This document shows positions 7,010 to 14,394 of a stretch of DNA of 15,962 nucleotides, one piece after another. Positions within the stretch are counted from its first letter, which is position 1. Each line of letters opens with the position of its first letter. A model generated the notes under the pieces. That model worked only from the letters and a program-made list of their open reading frames with translations, was not told the origin of the DNA and did no database searches. Where the stretch lies: positions 1 through 15,962 of the forward strand of contig CAMLSA010000075.1 of the NCBI GenBank assembly GCA_946482655.1. The letters are read 5' to 3'. Source of the DNA: an uncultured Sphingomonas sp. (lineage in GTDB: Bacteria > Pseudomonadota > Alphaproteobacteria > Sphingomonadales > Sphingomonadaceae). A program made the translations under genes and the position numbers.

Positions 7010-8320
7010 ATGAAGTGTAGCAATTTCCGGCGCATTGCCCAGGCGAGCGCGGGATCGATCATCGCGCTGCTCTGGGCAGGCGTGGCGAACGCCTCCGCCT
7101 TCTATCTGCAGGAGCAGTCGGTGCGCGCCGCCGGTCGCGCCTTTTCGGGCGAGGCCGCCGATCAGGGCGCGGCGTCCCTTTGGTGGAATCCGGCTGCGAT
7201 CGCCGGCAACGAGACCAGCACCCTCTATGGAGGCATCAGCGCGATCCTCCCCAAGGGCGACGTGGTCAACGACAATACGCTGATCATGCGCCCCGGTCAG
7301 GTCCCGGCGGCGGTAGGCGGCAACCAGATCACGAAGAATCCGCTGAAGAAGGGGTATCTCCCTTCGTCAGCGGTCGGTTACAAGCTCACCGACCGATGGT
7401 CGATCGGCCTTGCTGTCACCGCGCCTTACAGCTTTGCCACCAATTACGACAACAACAGCTGGGCGCGCTACACGGCTGACAAGACCAAGCTGACGACCTT
7501 CGATCTCCAGCCGACGATCGCCTTCGCCCCCTCGCCGCTGATCGGCTTCGGCATCGCGATGAACATCGAGTACAGCAAGGCCTCGCTGTCCAACTCGCTG
7601 CCCAACCTCTCGCCGCTGCTGCCCGACGGGCACCAGACGCTACGCGGCAAGGGCTGGGACTTCGGTTATTCGGCCGGGATCCAGATCCACCCCCACGAGG
7701 CGATCGACATCGGCTTGAGCTACAAGTCCTCCATCAGGCACACGCTCAAGGGCAGCATCACCACTGCAGGCCTGCTTGGCCCGCTGGCGGGATCGAATGG
7801 CAAGATCGGCCGCATCGAGGCGAAGTTCCGCACGCCATGGCAGGCGATGGCGGGCGTTCGTATCCGTGCGGCCAAGCCGCTCACCCTCAACGCACAGGTG
7901 GCCCGCACCGGCTGGGAGAAGTTCGACGCGATCCGGCTGGGCGTGCCGCTCAACGCCGCGCTCGACCAGAATTACAGGAACAGCTGGAGTTTCGCGTTCG
8001 GCGCCGATTACGACATCTCGCCCAAGCTGACGATCCGCGGCGGCGTCCAGTTCGACCGGACCCCGACCCGGGACGGCTCCCGCGACGCGCGCGTGCCCGA
8101 TGCCTCGCGCATCAATTTCGCCCTCGGCACCTCCTACAAGTTCACCGATACGATCACGTTCGACGCCGCGGCCAATTATGTCGACTTCAAGAATGAGTCG
8201 ATCGACCGGCCCGGTGGCTTCTATCCGGGCACGCCCGCCCAGACGATCATCTTGCCCGATGGCCGGATCGACGGCACCCGCGCGATCATTCTCGCGCTCG
8301 GTGCCCGCATGACTTTCTGA
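7010..8320 (+). CDS. fadL: FadL-family outer-membrane fatty-acid / hydrophobic-compound channel
   Basis: This 436-residue OMPP1/FadL/TodX-family beta-barrel moves long-chain fatty acids or other hydrophobic molecules across the outer membrane. A Sec signal peptide (Arg pair near the start, hydrophobic IIALLWAG core) ends at an ANA site near residue 28. The mature start SAFYLQEQS followed by GRAFSGEAAD is the family's N-terminal hatch signature, and SLWWNPAAIAG is the conserved NPA motif. Alternating aromatic beta-strands run to a C-terminal Phe (GARMTF), the outer-membrane assembly signal. ATG 7010 is preferred over the in-frame ATG at 6980: it is preceded by AGAGGA at suitable spacing and starts at a proper signal peptide. 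fadD begins 13 bases downstream. Adjacent fatty-acid genes favour a fatty-acid role over aromatic-hydrocarbon uptake, which some FadL relatives perform. Confidence 0.93.
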   Translation: MKCSNFRRIAQASAGSIIALLWAGVANASAFYLQEQSVRAAGRAFSGEAADQGAASLWWNPAAIAGNETSTLYGGISAILPKGDVVNDNTLIMRPGQVPAAVGGNQITKNPLKKGYLPSSAVGYKLTDRWSIGLAVTAPYSFATNYDNNSWARYTADKTKLTTFDLQPTIAFAPSPLIGFGIAMNIEYSKASLSNSLPNLSPLLPDGHQTLRGKGWDFGYSAGIQIHPHEAIDIGLSYKSSIRHTLKGSITTAGLLGPLAGSNGKIGRIEAKFRTPWQAMAGVRIRAAKPLTLNAQVARTGWEKFDAIRLGVPLNAALDQNYRNSWSFAFGADYDISPKLTIRGGVQFDRTPTRDGSRDARVPDASRINFALGTSYKFTDTITFDAAANYVDFKNESIDRPGGFYPGTPAQTIILPDGRIDGTRAIILALGARMTF

Positions 8321-8336
8321 GGAGGAACGACCCTTG
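8321..8336 (+). promoter_or_regulatory. fadD: Ribosome-binding site that fixes the TTG start of fadD
   Basis: The fadL stop (TGA 8318-8320) runs directly into GGAGGA (8321-8326), overlapping a full AGGAGG. The only initiation codon at normal distance is TTG 8334-8336. The fadL-fadD junction is therefore a 13-base spacer consisting mostly of the ribosome-binding site. Confidence 0.75.
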
Positions 8337-10046
8337 GCTCCCGGCGACATCGTGACTGACCCCCACCCCTCCGGTCGCGGTGCCGCATCCACGGGCGGCG
8401 GAGGCGTGCCAGCGTCTCCGCCGATCCCGCCCAGACTCCTCACCGACATGCTCGACAGCGCCGTACGCGACCATGGCAGCCGGCAGGCGATCGATTTCCT
8501 CGGTCGCCGCTGGACCTATTCGGAGATCGGCGAGCAGGTCGATCACGTCGCCGCCGGGCTGCAGGCGATGGGGGTCGGGCCGGGCGTCCGGCTCGGACTC
8601 TGCCTCCCCAACACCCCCTATTTCGTTGTGCTCTATTTCGCGGCGCTGCGTTGCGGCGCGATCGTCGTCAATTTCAATCCGCTCTATGTCGAGCACGAGC
8701 TGCGCCACCAGATCCGCGATTCGGGCACCACGATCATGGCGGTGATCGATATCGCATCGATTCATGCCAAGATCGCCGCGGTCGCCGAGGAGAGCGGGCT
8801 CGAGAAGATCATCGTCTGCCCGATGGCGCCGATCCTGCCCTTGCTGCTGTCGATCGCCTACCGGCTGTTCAAGCGAAGGGAGGTCGCCGGCTGGCCGCGG
8901 GACGGCCGCCATGTCGCCTTTCGGGCCCTGGCGGAGAGCCGCGCCACCTTCACCCCATGTCTGCGTTCGCCCGACGACGTTGCCGTGCTGCAATATACCG
9001 GCGGCACCACCGGCGTGCCGAAGGCGGCGATGCTGACCCACGCCAATCTGACCGCGAACTGCCGCCAGATGACCCTCCATGTCGGCCATCGCCCCGAGCG
9101 GCAGGACCGGATCATGGGCGTGCTGCCGATGTTTCATGTGTTCGCGCTGACCACGGTGCTCAACTATTCGATCGATTCGGCCGCGCAGATGATCCTGCTC
9201 CCCCGTTTCGAGCTCGACCAGTTCCTCAAGACCGCCAAGCGGACGCGCCCTACCAAGCTGTTCGCGGTCCCGACCATGCTGACCGCGATCAACAAGGCGG
9301 CGGCGCGGCGGCCGATCCATTTCGACGATCTCGACTATTGCGTTTCGGGCGGAGCTCCGCTGCCGTTTGACGTGCGCCTCGAATTCGAGCGGCTGACCGG
9401 CGCCCGGGTTGTCGAAGGCTACGGGCTTTCGGAAACCTCGCCGATCCTGACCTGCAATCCCACCGAGGGCGCGGTGAAGGACAACAGCGCCGGTGTTCCC
9501 GTTCCCGGCACGACGATCGAGATCCGCAGCCTCGAGGATCCGCACAAGCTGATGCCGGCCGGCGAGCGCGGCGAGGTCTGCGCGCGGGGACCGCAGGTGA
9601 TGAAAGGCTATTGGAACAAGCCCGCGGAGACCGAGGAGGTGTTCGTAGACGGCGCGATCCGCACCGGCGACGTCGGCTATCTCGACGAGGACGGCTATCT
9701 GTTTCTGGTCGACCGGATCAAGGACGTCATCATCTGCGGCGGCTACAACGTCTATCCGCGAATGATCGAGGAGGCGCTGTACGAGCATCCGGCCGTGCTC
9801 GAAGCGGTGGCGATCGGCGTGCCCGACGGCTATCGCGGCCAGGCGCCCAAGGCGTTCGTCGTGCTCCGCCCAGGGCAGCGGACATCTCCCGAGAGCCTGC
9901 ACGATTTCCTGACCTCCCGCCTTTCCAAGATCGAGATGCCGCGCGAGATCGAGATTCGCTCGACCCTGCCGAAGACCCTGATCGGCAAATTGTCCAAGAA
10001 GGAACTGGTGGCCGAGGAAGCCGCCAAGGCGAAGGCGGCGGGCTGA
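8334..10046 (+). CDS. fadD: Long-chain-fatty-acid--CoA ligase (FadD-like AMP-binding enzyme)
   Basis: This 570-residue ANL-superfamily enzyme activates fatty acids to acyl-CoA via an acyl-adenylate, the entry to beta-oxidation. Motifs in order are the P-loop-like YTGGTTGVPK (221-230), EGYGLSETS (361-369), RTGDVGYLDEDG (443-454) with hinge-region VDRIKD, and the catalytic Lys552 in LIGKLSKKEL. The TTG start at 8334 is chosen because GGAGG (8321-8325) lies eight bases before it. The in-frame GTG at 8352 is about 26 bases from that site, too far. The first ~30 residues are a Gly/Pro-rich extension. A hydrophobic stretch near residues 164-178 may aid membrane contact, as for acyl-CoA synthetases that take fatty acids at the inner membrane. 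It lies between fadL and merR, 3 bases before the latter. Medium-chain or aromatic-acid substrates cannot be excluded. Confidence 0.93.
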   Translation: MAPGDIVTDPHPSGRGAASTGGGGVPASPPIPPRLLTDMLDSAVRDHGSRQAIDFLGRRWTYSEIGEQVDHVAAGLQAMGVGPGVRLGLCLPNTPYFVVLYFAALRCGAIVVNFNPLYVEHELRHQIRDSGTTIMAVIDIASIHAKIAAVAEESGLEKIIVCPMAPILPLLLSIAYRLFKRREVAGWPRDGRHVAFRALAESRATFTPCLRSPDDVAVLQYTGGTTGVPKAAMLTHANLTANCRQMTLHVGHRPERQDRIMGVLPMFHVFALTTVLNYSIDSAAQMILLPRFELDQFLKTAKRTRPTKLFAVPTMLTAINKAAARRPIHFDDLDYCVSGGAPLPFDVRLEFERLTGARVVEGYGLSETSPILTCNPTEGAVKDNSAGVPVPGTTIEIRSLEDPHKLMPAGERGEVCARGPQVMKGYWNKPAETEEVFVDGAIRTGDVGYLDEDGYLFLVDRIKDVIICGGYNVYPRMIEEALYEHPAVLEAVAIGVPDGYRGQAPKAFVVLRPGQRTSPESLHDFLTSRLSKIEMPREIEIRSTLPKTLIGKLSKKELVAEEAAKAKAAG

Positions 10047-10049
10047 ACG

Positions 10050-10460
10050 ATGGCGCGGCGCGAAGTTCCGGACGGCGGCGAGCGCCAGCCATTGCGCGGC
10101 ATTCAGGATGTCGCGAACGAACTCGGCATCACCACCCGGACGATCCGCTTCTATGAGGACAAGGGCCTGCTCGATCCGCAACGGGTAGGCACGATGCGGG
10201 TCTACTCGCGCCGCGAGGTCGGCCGTCTCCGGCTGATCCTGCGCGGCAAGCGGCTGGGCTTCAGCCTGCGTGAGATCAAGGAGTTCCTCGATCTCTACGA
10301 GGTCGACAGCCTGCACCTCGAGCAGACTCGCCGGTTACTGGCGCAGGTCGGCGAACGGATCGAAACGCTCCAGGCCCAGCGCGAGGCGCTCGACCAGACC
10401 CTGGCTGAGTTGCGGGACATCGCCAGCGAGTGCCGGGAGCGGATCGCCCAGGCCGGGTGA
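10050..10460 (+). CDS. MerR-family transcriptional regulator (short, LiuR-like)
   Basis: This 136-residue regulator has the MerR winged helix at residues about 16-84: IQDVANELGITTRTIRF as the recognition helix-turn-helix, YEDKGLLDP, then the wing RVYSRREVGRLRLI and LRGKRLGFSLREIKEFL. A dimerising coiled coil (about 88-134) follows with no separate effector domain. The metal-binding cysteine pattern of MerR/CueR types is absent; only Cys128 occurs. Length and sequence resemble the MerR regulators, such as LiuR, that control branched-chain amino-acid and fatty-acid degradation in proteobacteria. It starts 3 bases after the fadD stop and should be co-transcribed with fadL-fadD, giving feedback on its own operon. 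The dyad at 6664-6678, set in 20-bp promoter spacers, is its most likely target. The ligand would plausibly be an acyl-CoA; the sequence does not show it. Confidence 0.92.
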   Translation: MARREVPDGGERQPLRGIQDVANELGITTRTIRFYEDKGLLDPQRVGTMRVYSRREVGRLRLILRGKRLGFSLREIKEFLDLYEVDSLHLEQTRRLLAQVGERIETLQAQREALDQTLAELRDIASECRERIAQAG

Positions 10461-10471
10461 CGGCCCCACGC

Positions 10472-10981
10472 TCAATCGATCTCCACCACATCGCCAGGCG
10501 CCAGCTGCTCGAGCAGCCTCAGCAGCGCCGCCTTCTCCACCGCGACGCAGCCCTCGGTCGGCTCTCCCCCGCCGCAGTGGAGGAAGATCGCACTGCCCAT
10601 GCCCTGGACCGGCGGCGCGTCGTTGTGGCCGAGCACGACGATCACATCGTAAAGCCCATCCCCGCGCACCAGCCGCTCGGCCGAAAAGTCATGCGGATGC
10701 CGCACCGGCCGGTTATATTCGGGATCGCCGATGCCGTCCGACCAGCCGTCGTCCGCCCGCACCCAGCGCCACGGCAGCCGCAGCCCATCGGGCGGAGCGG
10801 CGCGGCCCGGCCGGAACAGCACTGCGCGGATCGGCCATGTGCCGAGCGGCGTCATCCCGTCGCCCTCCCGCTTGTCGGCGGCCCGGCAGGCGCCGGCACG
10901 GCCGATCGCGCAGGGGACGGTCACGCCATCGGGCCCGGCAAGTGCCAGCCCCGAGCAGTCGACACGAACGGCTGCGGTCAC
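10472..10981 (-). CDS. L,D-transpeptidase (YkuD) catalytic-domain protein, no signal peptide
   Basis: This 169-residue protein has the YkuD (L,D-transpeptidase) core. GDGMTPLGTWPI is the typical substrate-loop opening (residues 40-51), VLGHND places His119, and FLHCGGGEPTEGCVAV holds His135 and the nucleophile Cys145. The usual SHGC-R reads TEGC-A here, a variant I recall from other alphaproteobacterial YkuD proteins. In exported family members this fold crosslinks peptidoglycan or anchors proteins through meso-diaminopimelate. No signal peptide or membrane segment is visible, so either export is unusual or the protein acts inside the cell. The GTG start at 10981 overlaps the ribA stop as GTGA, with no independent Shine-Dalgarno, implying translation coupled to ribA. 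The gene converges on merR with an 11-base gap. Confidence 0.85.
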   Translation of the reverse strand: MTAAVRVDCSGLALAGPDGVTVPCAIGRAGACRAADKREGDGMTPLGTWPIRAVLFRPGRAAPPDGLRLPWRWVRADDGWSDGIGDPEYNRPVRHPHDFSAERLVRGDGLYDVIVVLGHNDAPPVQGMGSAIFLHCGGGEPTEGCVAVEKAALLRLLEQLAPGDVVEID

Positions 10982-12051
10982 AGTTTATGGCCGGTGCGGT
11001 CCCGCTTCGTCGCGAGATAGGCGCTGTTGTGGGGGTTCTCGCCCATCTTGTGCGGCACCCGCTCGACCACCGCCACACCCGCCGCCTCGAGCCCGTCGAC
11101 CTTCGCCGGATTGTTGGTCAGCAACCGCACCTCGAACTGTCCGAGCAGGCTCAGCATCCGTGCCGCCACCCGGAAATCGCGCTCGTCGATGCCGAACCCG
11201 AGCCGGAGGTTGGCATCCACGGTATCGAACCCCTGGTCCTGGAGTGCATAGGCCCTGAGCTTGTTGATCAGGCCGATCCCGCGTCCTTCCTGGCGCAGAT
11301 AGACGAGGATGCCCCAGCTCGCCTCGGTCATCGCGTGGAGCGCGCCGGCAAGCTGCGGCCCGCAATCGCATTTGAGCGATCCGAGCACGTCACCGGTCAG
11401 GCATTCGCTGTGGAGCCGGACCAGCGGCGGCGTACCGTCGGGGGTGCCGATGATCAGCGCGACATGCTCGGCGGCGTCGGCGACATGACGGAAGGCGACG
11501 ATCTCGGCCTTCTCGGCGCCCGCGACCGGCAGCCGCGCCTGCGAGGCGATGACGAGGTGGGCCGGGTCCTCATAATCGTCGAGCGCATCGCCCATGATCT
11601 CGGCCTCGACGGCGCCGTCGGAGCGCACGAACAACGCCGGCAGCAGCCCCGCCAGCCGGGCCAGGCGGAGCGCCGCCGAAGCCGCCTGGGGCGCTTCGAC
11701 CGCCTTGGCGCGGAACGGTCCCTTCAACGGCGTGGCGAGGTCCCGTACCGGATCGGCCAGCGCGATCGCGGTCGGCAGGTCGAGCCACGGCACCCGCTCG
11801 ATCAGGGCGGGCAAGGCCGGGCTCGCCGCCTCGCGCTGGTTGGCGAGATTGAGCGTCGCCGCGCGCGCGGCCGAGAGCAGAACGTCGGCGGGCATGTCCG
11901 CATCGAAATCGGCGAGGGTCACGTCATGGGCCGTCTCGACGGCCAGCACCACCAGCCGCTTGGATCCCGCCGATACCGCAACCGGCCAGCCGCGCTTGAG
12001 CGCGTCGATCGCACGCGCCGCGGCGCGGGCCCGGATGCCCCGCGCGCTCAC
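10978..12051 (-). CDS. ribA: GTP cyclohydrolase II with degenerate RibB-like N-terminal domain
   Basis: RibA opens GTP to 2,5-diamino-6-ribosylamino-4(3H)-pyrimidinone 5'-phosphate, the first committed step of riboflavin synthesis. Of 357 residues, about 185-357 form the catalytic domain. Zn ligands Cys217, Cys228 and Cys230 lie in SECLTGDVLGSLKCDCG. RQEGRGIGL (253-261), Tyr268 (E. coli Tyr105) and Arg291 (E. coli Arg128) are conserved, as are LLTNNPAKVDGL and GENPHN. Residues 1-170 resemble a 3,4-dihydroxy-2-butanone-4-phosphate synthase (AIDALKRGWPVAV, LRLARLAGLLPA). However, the acidic DRENEGD-type site and the HTEA-type histidine are missing, so that half appears non-catalytic. The GTG start at 12051 overlaps the xthA stop as GTGA. 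The frame is open upstream within xthA, but the overlap start is preferred. ldt follows with the same kind of overlap. Confidence 0.92.
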   Translation of the reverse strand: MSARGIRARAAARAIDALKRGWPVAVSAGSKRLVVLAVETAHDVTLADFDADMPADVLLSAARAATLNLANQREAASPALPALIERVPWLDLPTAIALADPVRDLATPLKGPFRAKAVEAPQAASAALRLARLAGLLPALFVRSDGAVEAEIMGDALDDYEDPAHLVIASQARLPVAGAEKAEIVAFRHVADAAEHVALIIGTPDGTPPLVRLHSECLTGDVLGSLKCDCGPQLAGALHAMTEASWGILVYLRQEGRGIGLINKLRAYALQDQGFDTVDANLRLGFGIDERDFRVAARMLSLLGQFEVRLLTNNPAKVDGLEAAGVAVVERVPHKMGENPHNSAYLATKRDRTGHKL

Positions 12052-12839
12052 ACCTCGAGCTCGGTGACGAGCGGGATATGATCCGACGGCTTGATCCATG
12101 ACCGGCATGGTTCGCAGACATAATGGTCTAGAGCGAGCTTCGCGACCTCGGGGCTCGCCCACATATGATCGAGCCGCCGCCCGCGATCAGACGCCGCCCA
12201 ATCCTGCGCGCGGTAGCTCCACCAGGTGAATAGCCGCGTGGGTGGGGGCACGAAGGTGCGGCCGAGATCGACCCAGTCATGCGCGGCCTGGAGCCGGCCC
12301 AGCGTCTCGACCTCTACCGGCGTGTGACTGACCACGTCGAGCAGCTGCTTGTGGCTCCATACGTCGCATTCGAGCGGAGCGATGTTGAAGTCTCCGACCA
12401 GCAGCGTCGGCTCCCTGAGACCCTCCGACCAGCGGATCATCCGCCCCAGGAAGTCGAGCTTCTGTCCGAACTTCGGATTGAGGGTGCGATCCGGAACGTC
12501 GCCGCCGGCGGGCACGTAGACATTCTCGAGCCGGATCCCGCAATCGAGCCGCACGCCGATGTGCCGCGCCTCGCCATTGTCCTGCCAGTCGTGGCGGCCA
12601 TTGTCGTGCAACGGCAGCTTCGAGATGATCGCGACGCCATGGTGCATCGGCTGGCCGTTGATCTCGAAATGGTGATAGCCGAGGTCGCGGAACATCCCGA
12701 ACGGGAAGGTATCGTCGCGGACCTTGGTCTCCTGGAGGCACAATATGTCGACTTGCTGCTCTTCGAGGAATTGCTTCACGATATCGATCCGCGCCCGAAC
12801 CGAATTGATGTTCCACGAAGCGATCTTCAGCTTTGCCAT
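12048..12839 (-). CDS. xthA: Exodeoxyribonuclease III (AP endonuclease)
   Basis: This 263-residue exonuclease III/AP endonuclease cuts at abasic sites in base-excision repair and removes 3' blocks. All catalytic residues of the E. coli enzyme have counterparts: Asn10 in WNINSVRARI, Glu37 in LQETK, Tyr108 in NVYVP, Asp150 and Asn152 in GDFNIAP, Asp224 in RRLDH, and Asp253-His254 in PSDHIPL. The metal is Mg2+ in this family. The frame is open further upstream, but ATG 12839 is chosen because the protein then begins MAKLKIASWNINS, the standard family start. No clear Shine-Dalgarno precedes it. It is the first gene of the xthA-ribA-ldt unit, divergent from thyA across 101 bases. The grouping with ribA seems to be one of operon packing, with no obvious functional link. 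Confidence 0.95.
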   Translation of the reverse strand: MAKLKIASWNINSVRARIDIVKQFLEEQQVDILCLQETKVRDDTFPFGMFRDLGYHHFEINGQPMHHGVAIISKLPLHDNGRHDWQDNGEARHIGVRLDCGIRLENVYVPAGGDVPDRTLNPKFGQKLDFLGRMIRWSEGLREPTLLVGDFNIAPLECDVWSHKQLLDVVSHTPVEVETLGRLQAAHDWVDLGRTFVPPPTRLFTWWSYRAQDWAASDRGRRLDHMWASPEVAKLALDHYVCEPCRSWIKPSDHIPLVTELEV

Positions 12840-12940
12840 AGGGCCGCGATGTAGCGAGGGGGCGATACGAATGCCAGTGGCGCGCGACATGGAGGGATAT
12901 ATCCGTTGAACGCCTTCGCGCCGCCCGCTACCCAACCGTC

Positions 12941-13867
12941 ATGACCGGTCACCCCGAACAGCAGTACCTCGATGCGCTGGCCCGCGCCTGGTATGGCGGC
13001 GACGAGCGGGTCGACCGCACCGGGGTAGGCACCCGCGCGTTGTTCGGCGTCACGATGCGCTTCGATCTGTCCGACGGCACGATTCCGCTGATCACCACCA
13101 AGAAGGTCTTCTGGAAATCGGCGATCAAGGAGCTGATCTGGTTCCTGTCGGGAGAGACCAACATCCGCCCGCTGGTCGGCCAGAACGTCCATATCTGGAC
13201 CGACTGGCCGCTCGACAAATACCGCAAGGCGACGGGCGAGGAGATCGACCGCGACGCCTTCGAGCGCCGGATCGTCGAGGAGCCCGAGTTCGCCGCGGAA
13301 TGGGGTGATCTCGGCCCGGTCTACGGCAAGCAATGGGTCGACTGGCCGCGCTACACACCCGCCGGTGAGGGGCTCTACAGGCGCGAGGACAAGGGCATCA
13401 ACCAGATCGCCGAGCTGGTCGAGACGATTCGCGCCAATCCGGCTTCCCGGCGGCTGATCTTCACCGGGTGGAACGTTCCCGAACTGCCCGACATGGCGCT
13501 GCCGCCCTGCCATATGACCTATCAATATCATGTCGCGGGCGGGCGGCTGTCGGGCATCCTCTACCAGCGCTCGTGCGATCTCGGCCTCGGCTTTCCGTTC
13601 AACATCTTCGAGGCGGCGGTGCTGATCCGGATGCTGGCCCAGCAGACCGATCTCGAACCCGGCGATCTCGTCTGGATGGGCGCCGACACCCATGTCTATT
13701 CGAATCATGGGCATCTCGTCGAAGAGCAGCTCGCGCGCACGCCCCGCGCCTTCCCGAAGCTCGGCTTCGCGCGGCGGCCGTCGAGCATGTTCGCCTATGC
13801 CCTCGAGGATTTCGTGATCGAGGGCTATGATCCCCACCCGCACATCAAGGCAGAGGTCGCGGTATGA
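12941..13867 (+). CDS. thyA: Thymidylate synthase
   Basis: This enzyme methylates dUMP to dTMP with 5,10-methylenetetrahydrofolate, producing dihydrofolate. Catalytic Cys190 is in ALPPCHM. The phosphate-binding arginines include RR at 170-171 and Arg210 in YQRSCDLGLGFPFN, which also holds Asp213 and Asn221. DTHVYSNH (249-256) binds the dUMP ribose. At 308 residues it is longer than the 264-residue E. coli enzyme. The extra ~45 residues lie between IWTDW and GPVYGKQW (about 90-128), the position of the small-domain insert in the long Lactobacillus-type enzymes. No strong ribosome-binding sequence precedes the ATG. The stop overlaps folA by ATGA, so synthase and the reductase that recycles its folate product are translationally coupled. 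Confidence 0.97.
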   Translation: MTGHPEQQYLDALARAWYGGDERVDRTGVGTRALFGVTMRFDLSDGTIPLITTKKVFWKSAIKELIWFLSGETNIRPLVGQNVHIWTDWPLDKYRKATGEEIDRDAFERRIVEEPEFAAEWGDLGPVYGKQWVDWPRYTPAGEGLYRREDKGINQIAELVETIRANPASRRLIFTGWNVPELPDMALPPCHMTYQYHVAGGRLSGILYQRSCDLGLGFPFNIFEAAVLIRMLAQQTDLEPGDLVWMGADTHVYSNHGHLVEEQLARTPRAFPKLGFARRPSSMFAYALEDFVIEGYDPHPHIKAEVAV

Positions 13868-14352
13868 GGAAGCCCGAGATCGTCTTCGTCCTCGCCCGCG
13901 CCAAAAATGGCGTGATCGGCCGCGACGGCGAGCTGCCCTGGCGCATTCCCGCCGACCTCAGGCATTTCAAGGCGCTGACGCTTGGCGCGCCGATGCTGAT
14001 GGGCCGGAAGACCTTCGAGAGCCTGCCCCGGTTGCTGCCGGATCGCCGCCATCTCGTGCTGACCCGCGACGCGGGCTGGCAGGCCGAGGGCGCCGAGGTC
14101 GCCCACAATGTCACCGAGGCGATCGCGGCGGCGGACAGCGACCGGCTATCGGTGGTCGGCGGCGCCGAGATTTATGCGGTGATGCTGCCCTATGCCGACC
14201 GGATCGAACTCACCGAGGTCGACGACGAGCCGGTGGGCGATACTTTCGTGCCGCCGTTCGATCCGGAAAGCTGGGAAGAAACCGGGCGCGAGGAGCACCC
14301 GGTCGAAGCGGGCCGGCCCAGTTTCGCCTTCGTCACGCTGCGACGGCGCTAA
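13864..14352 (+). CDS. folA: Dihydrofolate reductase
   Basis: This enzyme reduces dihydrofolate to tetrahydrofolate with NADPH, recycling the product of ThyA; it is the trimethoprim target. The 162 residues match the family length. ELPWRIPADLRHFKALT (23-39) contains the substrate-binding Trp26 and the proton-relay Asp31, the E. coli Asp27 equivalent. MGRKTFESL (46-54) binds NADPH, and VVGGAEIYA (97-105) is the conserved Gly-Gly loop. A purine-rich AGAGG lies seven bases before the ATG, inside thyA. The start overlaps the thyA stop by ATGA. No change in the usual antifolate contact residues was obvious by eye, but resistance cannot be judged from this. Confidence 0.96.
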   Translation: MRKPEIVFVLARAKNGVIGRDGELPWRIPADLRHFKALTLGAPMLMGRKTFESLPRLLPDRRHLVLTRDAGWQAEGAEVAHNVTEAIAAADSDRLSVVGGAEIYAVMLPYADRIELTEVDDEPVGDTFVPPFDPESWEETGREEHPVEAGRPSFAFVTLRRR

Positions 14353-14359
14353 CCGCTAA

Positions 14360-14388
14360 TTGCGTGAAGCCTCGCCACTTCCTATAGC
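14360..14388 (+). promoter_or_regulatory. Candidate ribF promoter predicting a leaderless mRNA
   Basis: -35 TTGCGT (14360-14365) and -10 TATAGC (14383-14388) are spaced by exactly 17 bases in the 42-base folA-ribF gap. The -10 ends 6 bases before the ribF ATG at 14395, so transcription should begin at or next to the start codon. No Shine-Dalgarno is present, consistent with a leaderless message. The -35 matches consensus at only 3/6 positions. Confidence 0.45.
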
Positions 14389-14394
14389 CCCCGC

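Noticed and set aside
6690..7062. Minus-strand frames of 81 and 99 codons in the fadA-fadL control region
   Set aside because: They lie opposite the DUF2147 remnant, whose family sequence is plainly on the plus strand.
8286..10316. 676-codon open frame on the minus strand
   Set aside because: It lies antisense to fadD and merR, which have complete motifs. The Arg/Asp/His-rich product is the usual reverse-frame shadow of GC-rich coding DNA.
10270..12081. 603-codon plus-strand open frame across merR, ldt and ribA
   Set aside because: It is out of frame with merR and antisense to two recognised genes. The Ser/Arg/Pro-rich start is an artefact of frame shift in GC-rich sequence.
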